Shown: positions 26,201-33,159 of the stretch, in pieces | Layout: every line of letters begins with the position of its first letter | Position numbering within the stretch: position 1 is the first letter of the stretch | NCBI RefSeq assembly: GCF_039541955.1 | Contig: NZ_BAABHF010000021.1 | Coordinates: 1 to 64,000, forward strand | Direction: 5' to 3' | DNA from: Actinoallomurus oryzae | GTDB lineage: Bacteria; Actinomycetota; Actinomycetes; Streptosporangiales; Streptosporangiaceae | Length of the DNA stretch: 64,000 nt | Position numbers and translations under genes: made by a program | The notes under the pieces: model-generated | The model's input: the letters and a program-made list of their open reading frames with translations, nothing else | Told to the model about the DNA's origin: nothing | The model's database searches: none

Positions 26201-27462
26201 GTATCGAGGGCCTGGCCACCAGCGCCAAGGGCTACGTCTACGACCCCGGTGCCCAGGCGTGGAGCCCCATCGCGAACATGAGCATCGGTCGCGAGGCTCC
26301 GCAGGTCGCCGCCGTGGAGGGCAAGCTGTACGTCTTCGGCGGCTGGTCCGACTCCGGGGAGACGATAGCCAAGACGGAGATCTACGACCCGGCCGCCAAC
26401 ACCTGGACGACCGGGGCCGACAATCCCAAGCCGTACGCCGGCGCGGGAGTGACCGTGGCCGACGGCAAGATCTACCTGGTCGGCGGCTGCACCGACGCCT
26501 GCGGTGAGACGGACGTGCAGGTGTACGACCCGGCGTCGAACTCCTGGAGCTCGGCGCACGCGTACCCCGAGGCGACCGCCTGGCTCGCCTGCGGCGGCCT
26601 CGGCGACGAGGTGGTCTGCGCCGGCGGCACCGCGGGCTCGGCGTCGTCCAAGCACGCCTACGCCTACGACGCGTCGTCCGACAGTTGGAGCGCCGTCGCC
26701 GACCTGCCGATCGACCTGTGGGCGATGGGCTCGTCGACGGCCAACGGCCAGCTGCTCGTCTCGGGCGGCGTGACCAACGGCAACAGCACGCTCACCAACC
26801 AGGGCTTCGCCTACGACCCGGACGCGAACACCTGGACCGCCCTGCCCAACTCCAACAACACCCTCTACCGCGGCGCCGCCGCCTGTGGTTTCTACAAGAT
26901 TGGAGGTTCGACCGGCGGCTTCAACCCGGCGAAGAACAGCGAGCAGCTACCGGGCTACGACCAGTGCGACGCCGCGGGCGGCGACGTCCCGTGGCTGTCG
27001 GAGGACAAGTCGGAGGTGACGATCAAGGCGGGCGGTACCGCCAAGGTCAAGATCTCGGTCAACGCGGACATCGACACGATCACCCAGCCGGGCACGTTCA
27101 CCGCGCAGGTCACCATCGGCGCCAAGACCCCGTACGGGGGCCTGGCCGTCCCGGTGACGCTCACGGTGAACCCGCCGAAGACCTGGGGCAAGATCACCGG
27201 AACGGTGACGGGCGCCGGCTGCACCGGCACCCCGGCACCGCTGACCGGGGCGACCGTGCAGATCGACTCGTGGACGGCGAGCTACACGCTCAAGACCGAC
27301 AAGAACGGTCAGTACGTGCTGTGGCTCGACACCCGCAACAACCCGCTCACCCTGATCGCGGCCAAGGACGGCTGGGCACCGCAGACCCGCTCCGCCAAGA
27401 TCGCCAAACTGGCCACGACCACGGCGAACTTCGCCCTGAAACCCGACCACACCTGCAACTGA
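23266..27462 (+). CDS. Secreted multidomain S53 (sedolisin) protease with kelch repeats
   Basis: 1398 residues. A signal region (about 25-50) precedes a sedolisin domain (about 105-425) with catalytic Glu184 and Asp188 in SGEISLDVD, oxyanion Asp262 in STGDDGYG and nucleophile Ser353 in GGTSASAP. Two carboxypeptidase-regulatory-like domains follow (about 428-590), then a MAM/jelly-roll-like domain (600-765), another regulatory-like repeat, a BACON-like domain (about 865-910), a six-blade kelch propeller (about 945-1225) and two C-terminal beta domains. The pro-region is short for this family. The ATG at 23266 has GAGGAAGG at good spacing. It probably digests proteins outside the cell; the propeller may bind substrate or wall polymer. 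A strong terminator follows. Confidence 0.9.
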   Translation: MPQPPGTRRTRRVSVLAAADPAARRLSALLLALAVAVATVIAVPAAASASTRTPVPRSKATSPTSAGQHPTHNVCAEPEKAGQASCLSVVRDDVIGPKGVQPADAPAGFGPADLLSAYNLPSGGAGQTVAIVDAFDDPSAESDLAVYRQQYGLPPCTTANGCFKKIDQRGGTSYPPPDAGWSGEISLDVDMVSAICPSCNILLVEADDNYMDNLGAAVNQAVAQGAKYVSNSYGGGEGSDETQYDDSFFHHPGVAITASTGDDGYGTSYPAVSPYVTAVGGTSLAKDTSSPRGWTEAAWSGAGSGCSAYETKPSFQTDSGCSRRSVADVSAVADPNTGVAVYYGGWHVYGGTSASAPIIASVYALGGTPAAGSSPNSFPYDQTSDLNDVTSGSNGSCDPAYLCKAGSGYDGPTGLGTPNGTGAFHSGPRGIVSGTVTDGTNALAEAKVSVGDTTTTTDGQGHYTLNVPAGTYDVTASKFGYTSKSVSGVAVEDGQTVTENFALVAKASVNVAGTVRDGSGHAWPLYATVRVKGESTAVAYTDPKTGRYSLSVPAGDTYSLQVDPLYPGYTQGAADVTVGSADVNKDVDVAVDQTTCGAAGYTYHYDGATQAFDGTTAPSGWTVDDQAGNGQTWVFTDPGNRTNHTGGSGGFANIDSDEYGNGGTQDSSLISPAVDFSGKAHPYLSFRTDYDGISSSVAEVDYSVDGGQTWSNVWHHASDSARGPRTESVDLSAAANKSAVQVRFHYTGKFSWWWQVDDVFFGSRSCDPTSGGLVVGQVLDKNTGTGVNGASVTSADQPSERATSAATPDDPNLGDGFYWLYSSATGSHKFTAAASSYTAQDATVNVAANWATEGAFSLAAPRITITPSSVTKTVAWQGQAAQTVTLTNTGTAPVTAKIGERTGTYQPAAKGAPLQKVKGDYSSGRFQPGKLDAKAKAKAAAASAAAPYAPPWTTIADYPMAQMDNGAATIDGKVYSVGGIEGLATSAKGYVYDPGAQAWSPIANMSIGREAPQVAAVEGKLYVFGGWSDSGETIAKTEIYDPAANTWTTGADNPKPYAGAGVTVADGKIYLVGGCTDACGETDVQVYDPASNSWSSAHAYPEATAWLACGGLGDEVVCAGGTAGSASSKHAYAYDASSDSWSAVADLPIDLWAMGSSTANGQLLVSGGVTNGNSTLTNQGFAYDPDANTWTALPNSNNTLYRGAAACGFYKIGGSTGGFNPAKNSEQLPGYDQCDAAGGDVPWLSEDKSEVTIKAGGTAKVKISVNADIDTITQPGTFTAQVTIGAKTPYGGLAVPVTLTVNPPKTWGKITGTVTGAGCTGTPAPLTGATVQIDSWTASYTLKTDKNGQYVLWLDTRNNPLTLIAAKDGWAPQTRSAKIAKLATTTANFALKPDHTCN

Positions 27463-27486
27463 CCCGACGATGACCTGACGATCGAT

Positions 27487-27519
27487 AACCGTGCGGGCCA
27501 ACCCTTGGCCCGCACGGTT
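27487..27519. terminator. Strong hairpin terminator after S53 protease
   Basis: A perfect 15-bp stem, AACCGTGCGGGCCAA (27487-27501) with TTGGCCCGCACGGTT (27505-27519), closes a CCC loop 25 bases beyond the protease stop. The left arm begins just after ATCGAT. Confidence 0.88.
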
Positions 27520-27590
27520 CCCTCTCTACCTCCACGAGGACCGCCTGCCGGTTCCACGACCGGGGGAGTCCGCGAGGCCCTTGGTCTCCT

Positions 27591-27670
27591 GCGAGAGGCA
27601 CCCTCGCCTGGGCTTGGCGTGGTGAGGGGGACCCTCACCCGGGCCTGGCATGGTGAGGGGTGCCCTCACA
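27591..27670. repeat. Tandem palindromic repeat, 31-bp unit, 2.6 copies
   Basis: Units start at 27591, 27622 and 27653 (the last is truncated). Each contains a short palindrome, GCGAGAGGCACCCTCGC in the first and GTGAGGGGGACCCTCAC in the second, followed by CTGGGCTTGGCGTG or CCGGGCCTGGCATG. The variation between copies is partly compensatory (GCGAG/CTCGC against GTGAG/CTCAC), so the hairpin is retained. It lies between the protease terminator and an SDR remnant. Confidence 0.75.
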
Positions 27671-27730
27671 ATCGGGAGTCGGCGACCTCACACCTGGGGA
27701 AGGGCGCCCGGGGACGGATGTGGCACCGGA

Positions 27731-27952
27731 GTAACCGTCAATGTGGCCTATCCCGGGCACGGCTACGCCCATGGAAACCAGGCCTTGCCGTCGGCCGATC
27801 CCGGCCGGGAGGGCGTTACCGGAACGTACGTGACCGGGAAGGGCGGTCGCGCTCCGTGGCGCAAGAGCGTGCCCGACGCCGACGCCAGGGCCGCGGTGTG
27901 GGCACTGTGCGAGAAGCTCAGCGGCCTGACCGTGAACCGAGCGGCCATCTAG
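27731..27952 (+). pseudogene. C-terminal remnant of an SDR-type oxidoreductase
   Basis: The frame reads VTVNVAYPGHGYAHGN, matching the VxVNxxHPGxxxT step after the catalytic lysine of SDR enzymes. It then jumps to VTGTYVTGKGGRAPW and ends RAAVWALCEKLSGLTV, typical of the last helices of retinol-dehydrogenase-like SDRs. The cofactor and catalytic regions are missing, and the middle seems deleted. An in-frame GTG at 27650 would allow a 100-residue product, but its first part is repeat DNA. A decayed gene is more likely than a functional one. Confidence 0.6.
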
Positions 27953-27986
27953 TTTGCGTACGAGGTAAGCTTACGTCGTACACAAA
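27953..27986. promoter_or_regulatory. 34-bp palindromic operator of the TetR operon
   Basis: Centred on AAGCTT (27967-27972), the arms GTACGAGGTAAG and CTTACGTCGTAC are complementary except at one position, and TTTG/CAAA extend the symmetry to 27953-27986. It ends 14 bases upstream of the GTG of the first gene, covering the expected promoter. It is therefore a good candidate site for autoregulation by the TetR protein encoded second in the operon. Confidence 0.75.
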
Positions 27987-28000
27987 CAGAGGAGGACGCC

Positions 28001-28435
28001 GTGTTCGCGATCGCGATCGTCGTGCCGTTGGCGTGGCTGGGCTGGCTGGTGCTGACCGAGTGGGTGCCGATGTTCCCGCTGAACGACCTCGGGCCGGGCA
28101 ACCGGCGGCACCGGGCGGTGGCCGCGGTGATCAACTACCCGTTCCCCTTGCTGATCGCCGCCGGCGTCGCACTGCAGCGCCCCTGGTCGCTGGCGCTCGC
28201 GCTCGCGCTGTGCGGCCTGATCCTCGTCGGCCACGTCACGAGCTGGTGGTTGCCGTACGTCGGGGTCAGCACGGCGGCGCAGCGCGACGCGTACCGGCGT
28301 GACTACGCGCGTACCTGGAAGCTCCTGCCCGTGGAGGGACACGCGGTCGTGATCGACGTGCAGCATATGGTGGTCGGCGTGCTGTCACTGGTAATGGCCG
28401 GTACGACGCTGTCCGTCGCGCTGGGCGCGGGATGA
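28001..28435 (+). CDS. Small integral membrane protein of unknown function
   Basis: 144 residues with four predicted membrane segments (about 3-20, 40-58, 62-82 and 118-140). A soluble stretch between the third and fourth contains WWLPYVGVSTAAQRDAYRRDY. The pattern recalls small DUF-type membrane proteins often paired with TetR regulators, but no named family is certain. The GTG start follows AGGAGG. Its stop overlaps the TetR gene start by four bases, and a large palindrome sits directly upstream, so its expression is probably held down by that repressor. Confidence 0.8.
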   Translation: MFAIAIVVPLAWLGWLVLTEWVPMFPLNDLGPGNRRHRAVAAVINYPFPLLIAAGVALQRPWSLALALALCGLILVGHVTSWWLPYVGVSTAAQRDAYRRDYARTWKLLPVEGHAVVIDVQHMVVGVLSLVMAGTTLSVALGAG

Positions 28436-29025
28436 CCGGCGCGCGTCGAGGCGGGCGGCCACCGCTGATCAGCCGGGACGACGTGGTGGCCGCCGCGATC
28501 GCGATCATCGACGCCGAAGGGCTCGACGCGTTGACCATGCGCGGCATCGGCGCGCGGCTCGGCGTGGCCGCGATGTCGCTGTACCGGCATCTGCCGAACC
28601 GCGACGCGGTGCTCGCGGCAGTGGTGAACCGGCTCGTCACCGAGGTGGTCGTGGACGTTCCCGCGGACGCCCGCTGGCCGGACGCGCTGCGCGCGCTCGC
28701 CCTCGGCTACCGGGAGATGCTGCTGCGGCACCCCCACGCGGTCCCGCTCCTGGCCACCCAGCCGGTGGACGTGGACACCGGCATGGCGCTGGCCGCCCCC
28801 GCGCTGGATCGCTCACGCGCCGCGGGGATCGGCGCGGATGACGCGGTGACCGCCGTGCAGTCGGTCATCGTGTTCGTGCTCGGCCACGCGCTCGCGCAGG
28901 TCGGCACCCCGCCGGGCGCCGACGACGCGCCGCCCGCGGCCCCCGCCGGCTACTACGACCGCTGGTTCACCGCCGGCCTCGACGCGATGATCCACGGCTT
29001 CACCCGTACCGGCGACGGCCCCTGA
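28432..29025 (+). CDS. TetR-family transcriptional regulator
   Basis: 197 residues. The helix-turn-helix (about 15-60) reads IIDAEGLDALTMRGIGARLG and then VAAMSLYRHLPNRDAVLAAV. The C-terminal part (about 75-190) resembles the tetracycline-repressor C-terminal ligand domain and lacks other motifs. It is coupled to the membrane-protein gene by an ATGA overlap. The palindrome at 27953-27986 is its likely operator, giving a self-controlled two-gene operon; the inducer is unknown. Confidence 0.92.
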   Translation: MTGARRGGRPPLISRDDVVAAAIAIIDAEGLDALTMRGIGARLGVAAMSLYRHLPNRDAVLAAVVNRLVTEVVVDVPADARWPDALRALALGYREMLLRHPHAVPLLATQPVDVDTGMALAAPALDRSRAAGIGADDAVTAVQSVIVFVLGHALAQVGTPPGADDAPPAAPAGYYDRWFTAGLDAMIHGFTRTGDGP

Positions 29026-29041
29026 CGGCGAGGTGCCGTCA
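29023..29041. terminator. Compact bidirectional terminator
   Basis: TGACGGC (29023-29029) and GCCGTCA (29035-29041) form a perfect 7-bp stem around GAGGT. The left arm starts with the TetR stop codon, and the right arm ends with the stop codon of the convergent gene. Confidence 0.55.
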
Positions 29042-29998
29042 CCGGAGGCGCGGCGCCGGCCGGCCGTGGATCCGCCACGTACGGGCCGCCTGGTCCCAGG
29101 TCAGCTCGTGGCCGCGGCTCGCCTCGCCGGCGAGGTCCAGCTCGGCCACGGCGGCCGTGGCCTCATCGGTGACGACCCGCGGCAGGACGAGCAGTGTCGG
29201 CACCGGCGTGCCGGGCATGGCGATCTCCACCCCCGCGGGCCCGCCCCCGCCGCGGACCGGACGGATCCACCTGGACACCTGCTCGGCGGTCTCACCCAGC
29301 TGCGCGCCGAGCGCCACCGTGAGCGCGTCGAGAAGGCGGAGCTGCTCATCGGCGAGGTCGGTCCTCGCGGGCCGGGGCGGCCCCTCAAGGTACGGGCACA
29401 GCACCTCGTCGTCCATCAGCTGGTCGAACAGTTCGCGGGCGTCGGCGTCCGTGAACGGCCTTCCCCCGAGCCTGTCATCCAGCCGCGCGTCACACCACGC
29501 CGCGTGCTCGCGCAACCGTACGGCCGCCGCACCCCGGCCCAGCAGGTCGAACGCCTCGGCGGCGCTGCGGTAGGCCTTGCGGGCGCCGTGCAGACGGCGC
29601 AGTTCGTGGGTGAGAGGCCCCGTCTCACGCTCGATGCCGGGTGCGAGCGCGGCCAGCGCCGAGGCCGCCCGCGCGACGGCATCGTGGTCGTCGACGGCTC
29701 GCGCCGCTTGCAGGCCGGTTTCGTACCAGCTCGCCGCGGTCCCGAAGCTGTTCCGGGCGGCGAAGGTGCGCCCGGCGGAGAGGCAGACCCGGGCCACGGC
29801 GTCCTGGTCGTCGATCCGCCACAGGGCTTGGTACCGGAAGATCGGCTGTTCGGTCACCGCGTCCGCCACTGCCGCGCAGATCCGGGTGACCGCGGCCTGG
29901 TCGGCGCGCCGCCGCGCCTCCGGAAGCTCCACGAGCAGCATCGTGTTGTAGTCCGGTCCTGAGCCGCCGGCTCCCCGTCGCTCGTCCACCCGCCTCAT
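29039..29998 (-). CDS. Hypothetical helical protein, TPR-like
   Basis: 319 residues, not recognised. The first 200 are almost entirely alanine- and arginine-rich amphipathic helices with repeats of the form AASWYETGLQAARAVDDHDAV and AYRSAAEAFDLLGRGAAAV, which suggests a tetratricopeptide-like scaffold. The last 110 residues look like a separate alpha/beta part with several strands. There is no signal peptide or membrane segment, so it is cytoplasmic. Codon use is normal for the window. It is divergent from the small gene at 30108. Confidence 0.65.
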   Translation of the reverse strand: MRRVDERRGAGGSGPDYNTMLLVELPEARRRADQAAVTRICAAVADAVTEQPIFRYQALWRIDDQDAVARVCLSAGRTFAARNSFGTAASWYETGLQAARAVDDHDAVARAASALAALAPGIERETGPLTHELRRLHGARKAYRSAAEAFDLLGRGAAAVRLREHAAWCDARLDDRLGGRPFTDADARELFDQLMDDEVLCPYLEGPPRPARTDLADEQLRLLDALTVALGAQLGETAEQVSRWIRPVRGGGGPAGVEIAMPGTPVPTLLVLPRVVTDEATAAVAELDLAGEASRGHELTWDQAARTWRIHGRPAPRLR

Positions 29999-30107
29999 GC
30001 TGCCCGGTGATCATCCTGACTCGCCGAGAAGCCACGGAAATAAGGGGCGAGATGGGATGATGGCCGCCCGAACCGACGGTCGCCTCAACCGATGTGAGGA
30101 AAGCTGT

Positions 30108-30344
30108 ATGAATCCGCCTGCGACCATGGACCCGAAGCGCCTCGGCGCCATCGTCAACGTGTTCAGCGGTGCCTTCATCGAGACCCCGGAGGACGCGGAT
30201 CTCGTCGACCGGACCCGTATGGCGCTGAAGACGCTGCCGGACAAGACGGTACGGGAACTCGACGAGGCCATCCGTACTCTGGCCCTGCTGACCAAGGAGC
30301 GTCTCGCCGACGGCCGGACCGAAAAGCAAGAAGAGGCTCGGTGA
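30108..30344 (+). CDS. Small conserved-type hypothetical protein
   Basis: 78 residues, mostly helical and acidic/basic balanced, with the middle segment RLGAIVNVFSGAFIETPEDA followed by a charged C-terminal helix. No family is recognised. The ATG at 30108 is preceded by GAGGAAAG at good spacing, while the frame upstream to 29997 lacks a ribosome site and reads like spacer. It is divergent from the 319-residue protein and convergent with the NTF2-like gene. Confidence 0.6.
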   Translation: MNPPATMDPKRLGAIVNVFSGAFIETPEDADLVDRTRMALKTLPDKTVRELDEAIRTLALLTKERLADGRTEKQEEAR

Positions 30345-30370
30345 CCGTCAGCGCACGTCGACGGCGTCCC

Positions 30371-30733
30371 TCATCGTTCTGAGGTCGAGGTCACGAGCGT
30401 GACCTCCTCTATCCGCTCGAATCTGCCGTTCTCCGCGAGCCTGCCGAACACATACGACTCGCGCACCTGCGACGTGCCGTCGGCCATCTCGACGGTGAGC
30501 ACATGTCGATCCGCGTAGGCGCGTCCGTCGGTCAGCTCGTCCAGCATCTCGATCCTCACCGAGCGAATCGCGCTACGGATGCGGGTGAGATTCCGTGCCA
30601 CCTCGGTCCAGTCGGCCCATGTGCCGTCGGTGCGTTGCCGGTAGGCGGGGACGAAATGCCTGGCCATCACCTCCTCCACCGGGGTGGCCCGCTCGTTCAG
30701 CAGCTCGTTGAGCACCGTCCGCATACTCGTCAT
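30371..30733 (-). CDS. NTF2/SnoaL-like protein
   Basis: 120 residues of the small alpha+beta cone fold. N-terminal helices (NELLNERATPVEEVMARHFVPAYRQ) are followed by strands with RIEMLDELTDGRAYADRHVLTVEMADG and RESYVFGRL. Such proteins act as ligand-binding or isomerase-like enzymes; the catalytic Asp/His pair of ketosteroid isomerases is not evident, so no reaction is assigned. It is divergent from the AraC-type gene across 121 bases, suggesting that it is the regulator's target. Confidence 0.75.
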   Translation of the reverse strand: MTSMRTVLNELLNERATPVEEVMARHFVPAYRQRTDGTWADWTEVARNLTRIRSAIRSVRIEMLDELTDGRAYADRHVLTVEMADGTSQVRESYVFGRLAENGRFERIEEVTLVTSTSER

Positions 30734-30854
30734 CGAACCTTCTCCAGTCTTCGGCGTTCCATCGACTCAACCAGCCCAGGGGCGTGCGCCACCATGCGCG
30801 ATCGCCCCGTCCGCATACGCGTGGGTCCCGGGTCCGCATGAGTACCATTCGGGC

Positions 30855-31787
30855 GTGGACGTGATCAGCGAAGCCATCGGAAGCGTCCGCGCCGGACGTG
30901 CCAACGGCCGCCGGATCAATGAGTCGGGCGCGTGGGGCGTGCGCTTTCCCGGCTTCGAGGGGATCGGTTTCCACATCGTGCTGCGCGGCCAGGGCTGGTT
31001 GGTCGCCGAGGCGACCGAGCCGGTGGCGCTGCGTACGGGCGACATCGTCGTGGCCCCGAACGGCGCCGAACACGGCCTCTGCCATGCCCCTGCCAGGCTC
31101 AGGGACCTACCCGCCGTGACGACGACCGCCGAGCCATGCGATCCTCCGCAGGCCGATTTCGCGTTCCTCTGCGGCGCGTACCGCCTTGACCGGGGTCAGA
31201 TCCACCCGTTCCTGCGCACGATGCCGAACATCATCGTCGTATCGCCGGACTATGACGACCATCCGGAACTGCGATCGCTGGTCGGCCTTCTCGAGGACGA
31301 CGTAGCGGAAGCGCGCCCTGGCAACCGGGTGACCCGGTCCGCGTTGGTCGATCTCATGCTGGTGCACGTCCTTCGGCAATGGCAGGGGACGGCGGACTGG
31401 GCGGCGGTCACCGACCCGGCCATCGCCGCCGCCCTGCGTGCGATCCACGGCCGCCCACAGCACCGGTGGACGGTGCCAGAGCTCGCGAAGGTCGCCGGAA
31501 TGTCACGAACCGCCTTCAGCAGCCGCTTCACCGCCCTGGCCGGCAAGCCACCGATCACGTATCTGACCCACTGGCGCCTGGCCTACGGTGCCCGCCTGCT
31601 CCGCCAGACCAAGGATCCACTGGCGACGATCGCCCGCCAGGTCGGCTACTCCACGGAGTTCGCCTTCGCCGGCGCGTTCCGCCGCGAATACGGTGTCGCC
31701 CCCGGCCGTTACCGCGACCGCCCCGATCCCATCCCGCGGCAGCCGCGAGCCGCGCCTCATCGACAACGGCCGCTTGCCAAGCCCTAA
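30855..31787 (+). CDS. AraC-family regulator with cupin sensor domain
   Basis: 310 residues. The N-terminal cupin_6 domain (about 15-180) contains GFHIVLRGQGWLVAEATEPV and GDIVVAPNGAEHGL. The DNA-binding domain (about 195-295) has LAKVAGMSRTAFSSRFTALAGKP and IARQVGYSTEFAFAGAFRREYG. This pairing is common in regulators beside small oxidoreductases or isomerases. The start is taken as GTG 30855, where the sensor domain begins; upstream sequence in frame is arginine/proline-rich spacer. The stop overlaps the convergent serine ammonia-lyase gene by four bases. Confidence 0.9.
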   Translation: MDVISEAIGSVRAGRANGRRINESGAWGVRFPGFEGIGFHIVLRGQGWLVAEATEPVALRTGDIVVAPNGAEHGLCHAPARLRDLPAVTTTAEPCDPPQADFAFLCGAYRLDRGQIHPFLRTMPNIIVVSPDYDDHPELRSLVGLLEDDVAEARPGNRVTRSALVDLMLVHVLRQWQGTADWAAVTDPAIAAALRAIHGRPQHRWTVPELAKVAGMSRTAFSSRFTALAGKPPITYLTHWRLAYGARLLRQTKDPLATIARQVGYSTEFAFAGAFRREYGVAPGRYRDRPDPIPRQPRAAPHRQRPLAKP

Positions 31788-33157
31788 CACTCGATGACGT
31801 TGACGGCGAGTCCGCCGCGCGAGGTCTCCTTGTACTTGTCGAGCATGTCGCGGCCGGTGTCCCTCATCGTCTTGAGCGCCTTGTCCAGCGAGACGAAATG
31901 GCGGCCGTCGCCGCGCAGGGCCAGCCGGGAGGCGCTGATGGCCTTGATCGACGCGACCGCGTTGCGCTCGATGCACGGCACCTGCACCAGCCCGCCCACC
32001 GGGTCGCAGGTCAGGCCCAGGTTGTGCTCGATGCCGATCTCGGCGGCGTTCTCCACCTGCTGCGGTGTGCCGCCGAGCACCTCGGTCAGGCCCGCCGCCG
32101 CCATCGCGCACGCCGAGCCGACCTCGCCCTGGCAGCCGACCTCCGCCCCGGAGATCGAGGCGTTCTCCTTGATGATCACGCCGATGGCCCCGGCGGTCAG
32201 CAGGAAGCGCACGACGCCCTCGTCGGACGCGCCCGGGACGTACTTGTCGTAGTAGTGCAGCACCGCCGGGACGATGCCCGCCGCGCCGTTGGTCGGGGCG
32301 GTGACGATCCGGCCGCCGGCGGCGTTCTCCTCGTTGACCGCGAGGGCGAACAGCGTCACCCAGTCCATCGCGTGCAGCGGGTCCGCCTCGGTCTCCGCGA
32401 GCAGCTTGCGGTAGAGCAGGTGGGCCCGGCGCCGCACCTTCAGGCCGCCCGGCAGCAGACCCTCGTTCGTGCACCCGCGCGTGACGCTCTCGCGCATCAC
32501 CCGCCACAGGTCGAGCAGCCCGGCGCGGATCGTCTCCTCGTCGCGGCCGAACGCCTTCTCGTTCTCCATCATCAGCGCCGGCACCGACAGACCGGTCTCC
32601 TCCGTCAGCGACAGCAGCGAAGACCCGGTCGCGAACGGGTACGGCACCACGGTGTCGTCCGGTTTGATGCGGTCCGCGCCGGTCGCGTCCTCGTCCACGA
32701 CGAAACCGCCGCCGACCGAGTAGTAGACGTTCTCGCGCAGGACCTCGCCCGCGTCGTCGCAGGCGGTGAAGCGCATGCCGTTCGGGTGGTGCGGCAGCGA
32801 CTCCTTGCGCTCGAAGACCAGGTCCGTGCCGACGACGAACGGCACCTCACGCGAGCCGAGCAGCCGGATCGTGCCGCGCGAACGCGACGCCTCCAGCCGC
32901 TTCGGAACGCCGTCGACGTCGACCGACTCCGGCCGGTCGCCCTCCAGCCCCAGGATGACCGCCTTGTCGCTGCCGTGCCCCTTGCCGGTCAGGCCCAGCG
33001 AGCCGTACAGCACCGCGCGTACGGACGCGGTCTTCTCCAGCAGACCGTCATCGAGAAGCGAGCGCACGAACCGGTGCGCCGCCACCATCGGCCCGCCCGT
33101 GTGCGAGCTGGACGGGCCGATACCGACCTTGAACAGGTCGAAGACGCTGATCGCCAC
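31784..33157 (-). CDS. sdaA: L-serine ammonia-lyase, single-chain iron-sulfur type
   Basis: 457 residues, the length of one-chain bacterial serine dehydratases. The N-terminal domain opens with FKVGIGPSSSHTGGP, the conserved SdaA start. The alpha domain carries the cluster-binding cysteines in GCQGEVGSACAM, GLTCDPVGGLVQVPC and TRGCTNEG. The enzyme deaminates L-serine to pyruvate and ammonia. GTG 33157 begins three bases after the lipA stop. Its place at the end of the glycine operon gives a sink for serine made by GlyA from glycine. Confidence 0.95.
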   Translation of the reverse strand: MAISVFDLFKVGIGPSSSHTGGPMVAAHRFVRSLLDDGLLEKTASVRAVLYGSLGLTGKGHGSDKAVILGLEGDRPESVDVDGVPKRLEASRSRGTIRLLGSREVPFVVGTDLVFERKESLPHHPNGMRFTACDDAGEVLRENVYYSVGGGFVVDEDATGADRIKPDDTVVPYPFATGSSLLSLTEETGLSVPALMMENEKAFGRDEETIRAGLLDLWRVMRESVTRGCTNEGLLPGGLKVRRRAHLLYRKLLAETEADPLHAMDWVTLFALAVNEENAAGGRIVTAPTNGAAGIVPAVLHYYDKYVPGASDEGVVRFLLTAGAIGVIIKENASISGAEVGCQGEVGSACAMAAAGLTEVLGGTPQQVENAAEIGIEHNLGLTCDPVGGLVQVPCIERNAVASIKAISASRLALRGDGRHFVSLDKALKTMRDTGRDMLDKYKETSRGGLAVNVIEC

Positions 33158-33159
33158 GA

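Noticed and set aside
23155..26655. 1166-codon open frame on the minus strand opposite the S53 protease
   Set aside because: It is a GC-driven shadow: Val/Gly/Arg-rich low-complexity sequence with no motif, while the plus strand has intact catalytic residues and repeats.
27591..27670. Possible CRISPR array
   Set aside because: Direct tandem units without spacers, only 2.6 copies and no cas gene.
27650..27952. Functional 100-residue protein from GTG 27650
   Set aside because: The first quarter lies in repeat DNA, and the rest is a truncated SDR end lacking cofactor and catalytic regions.
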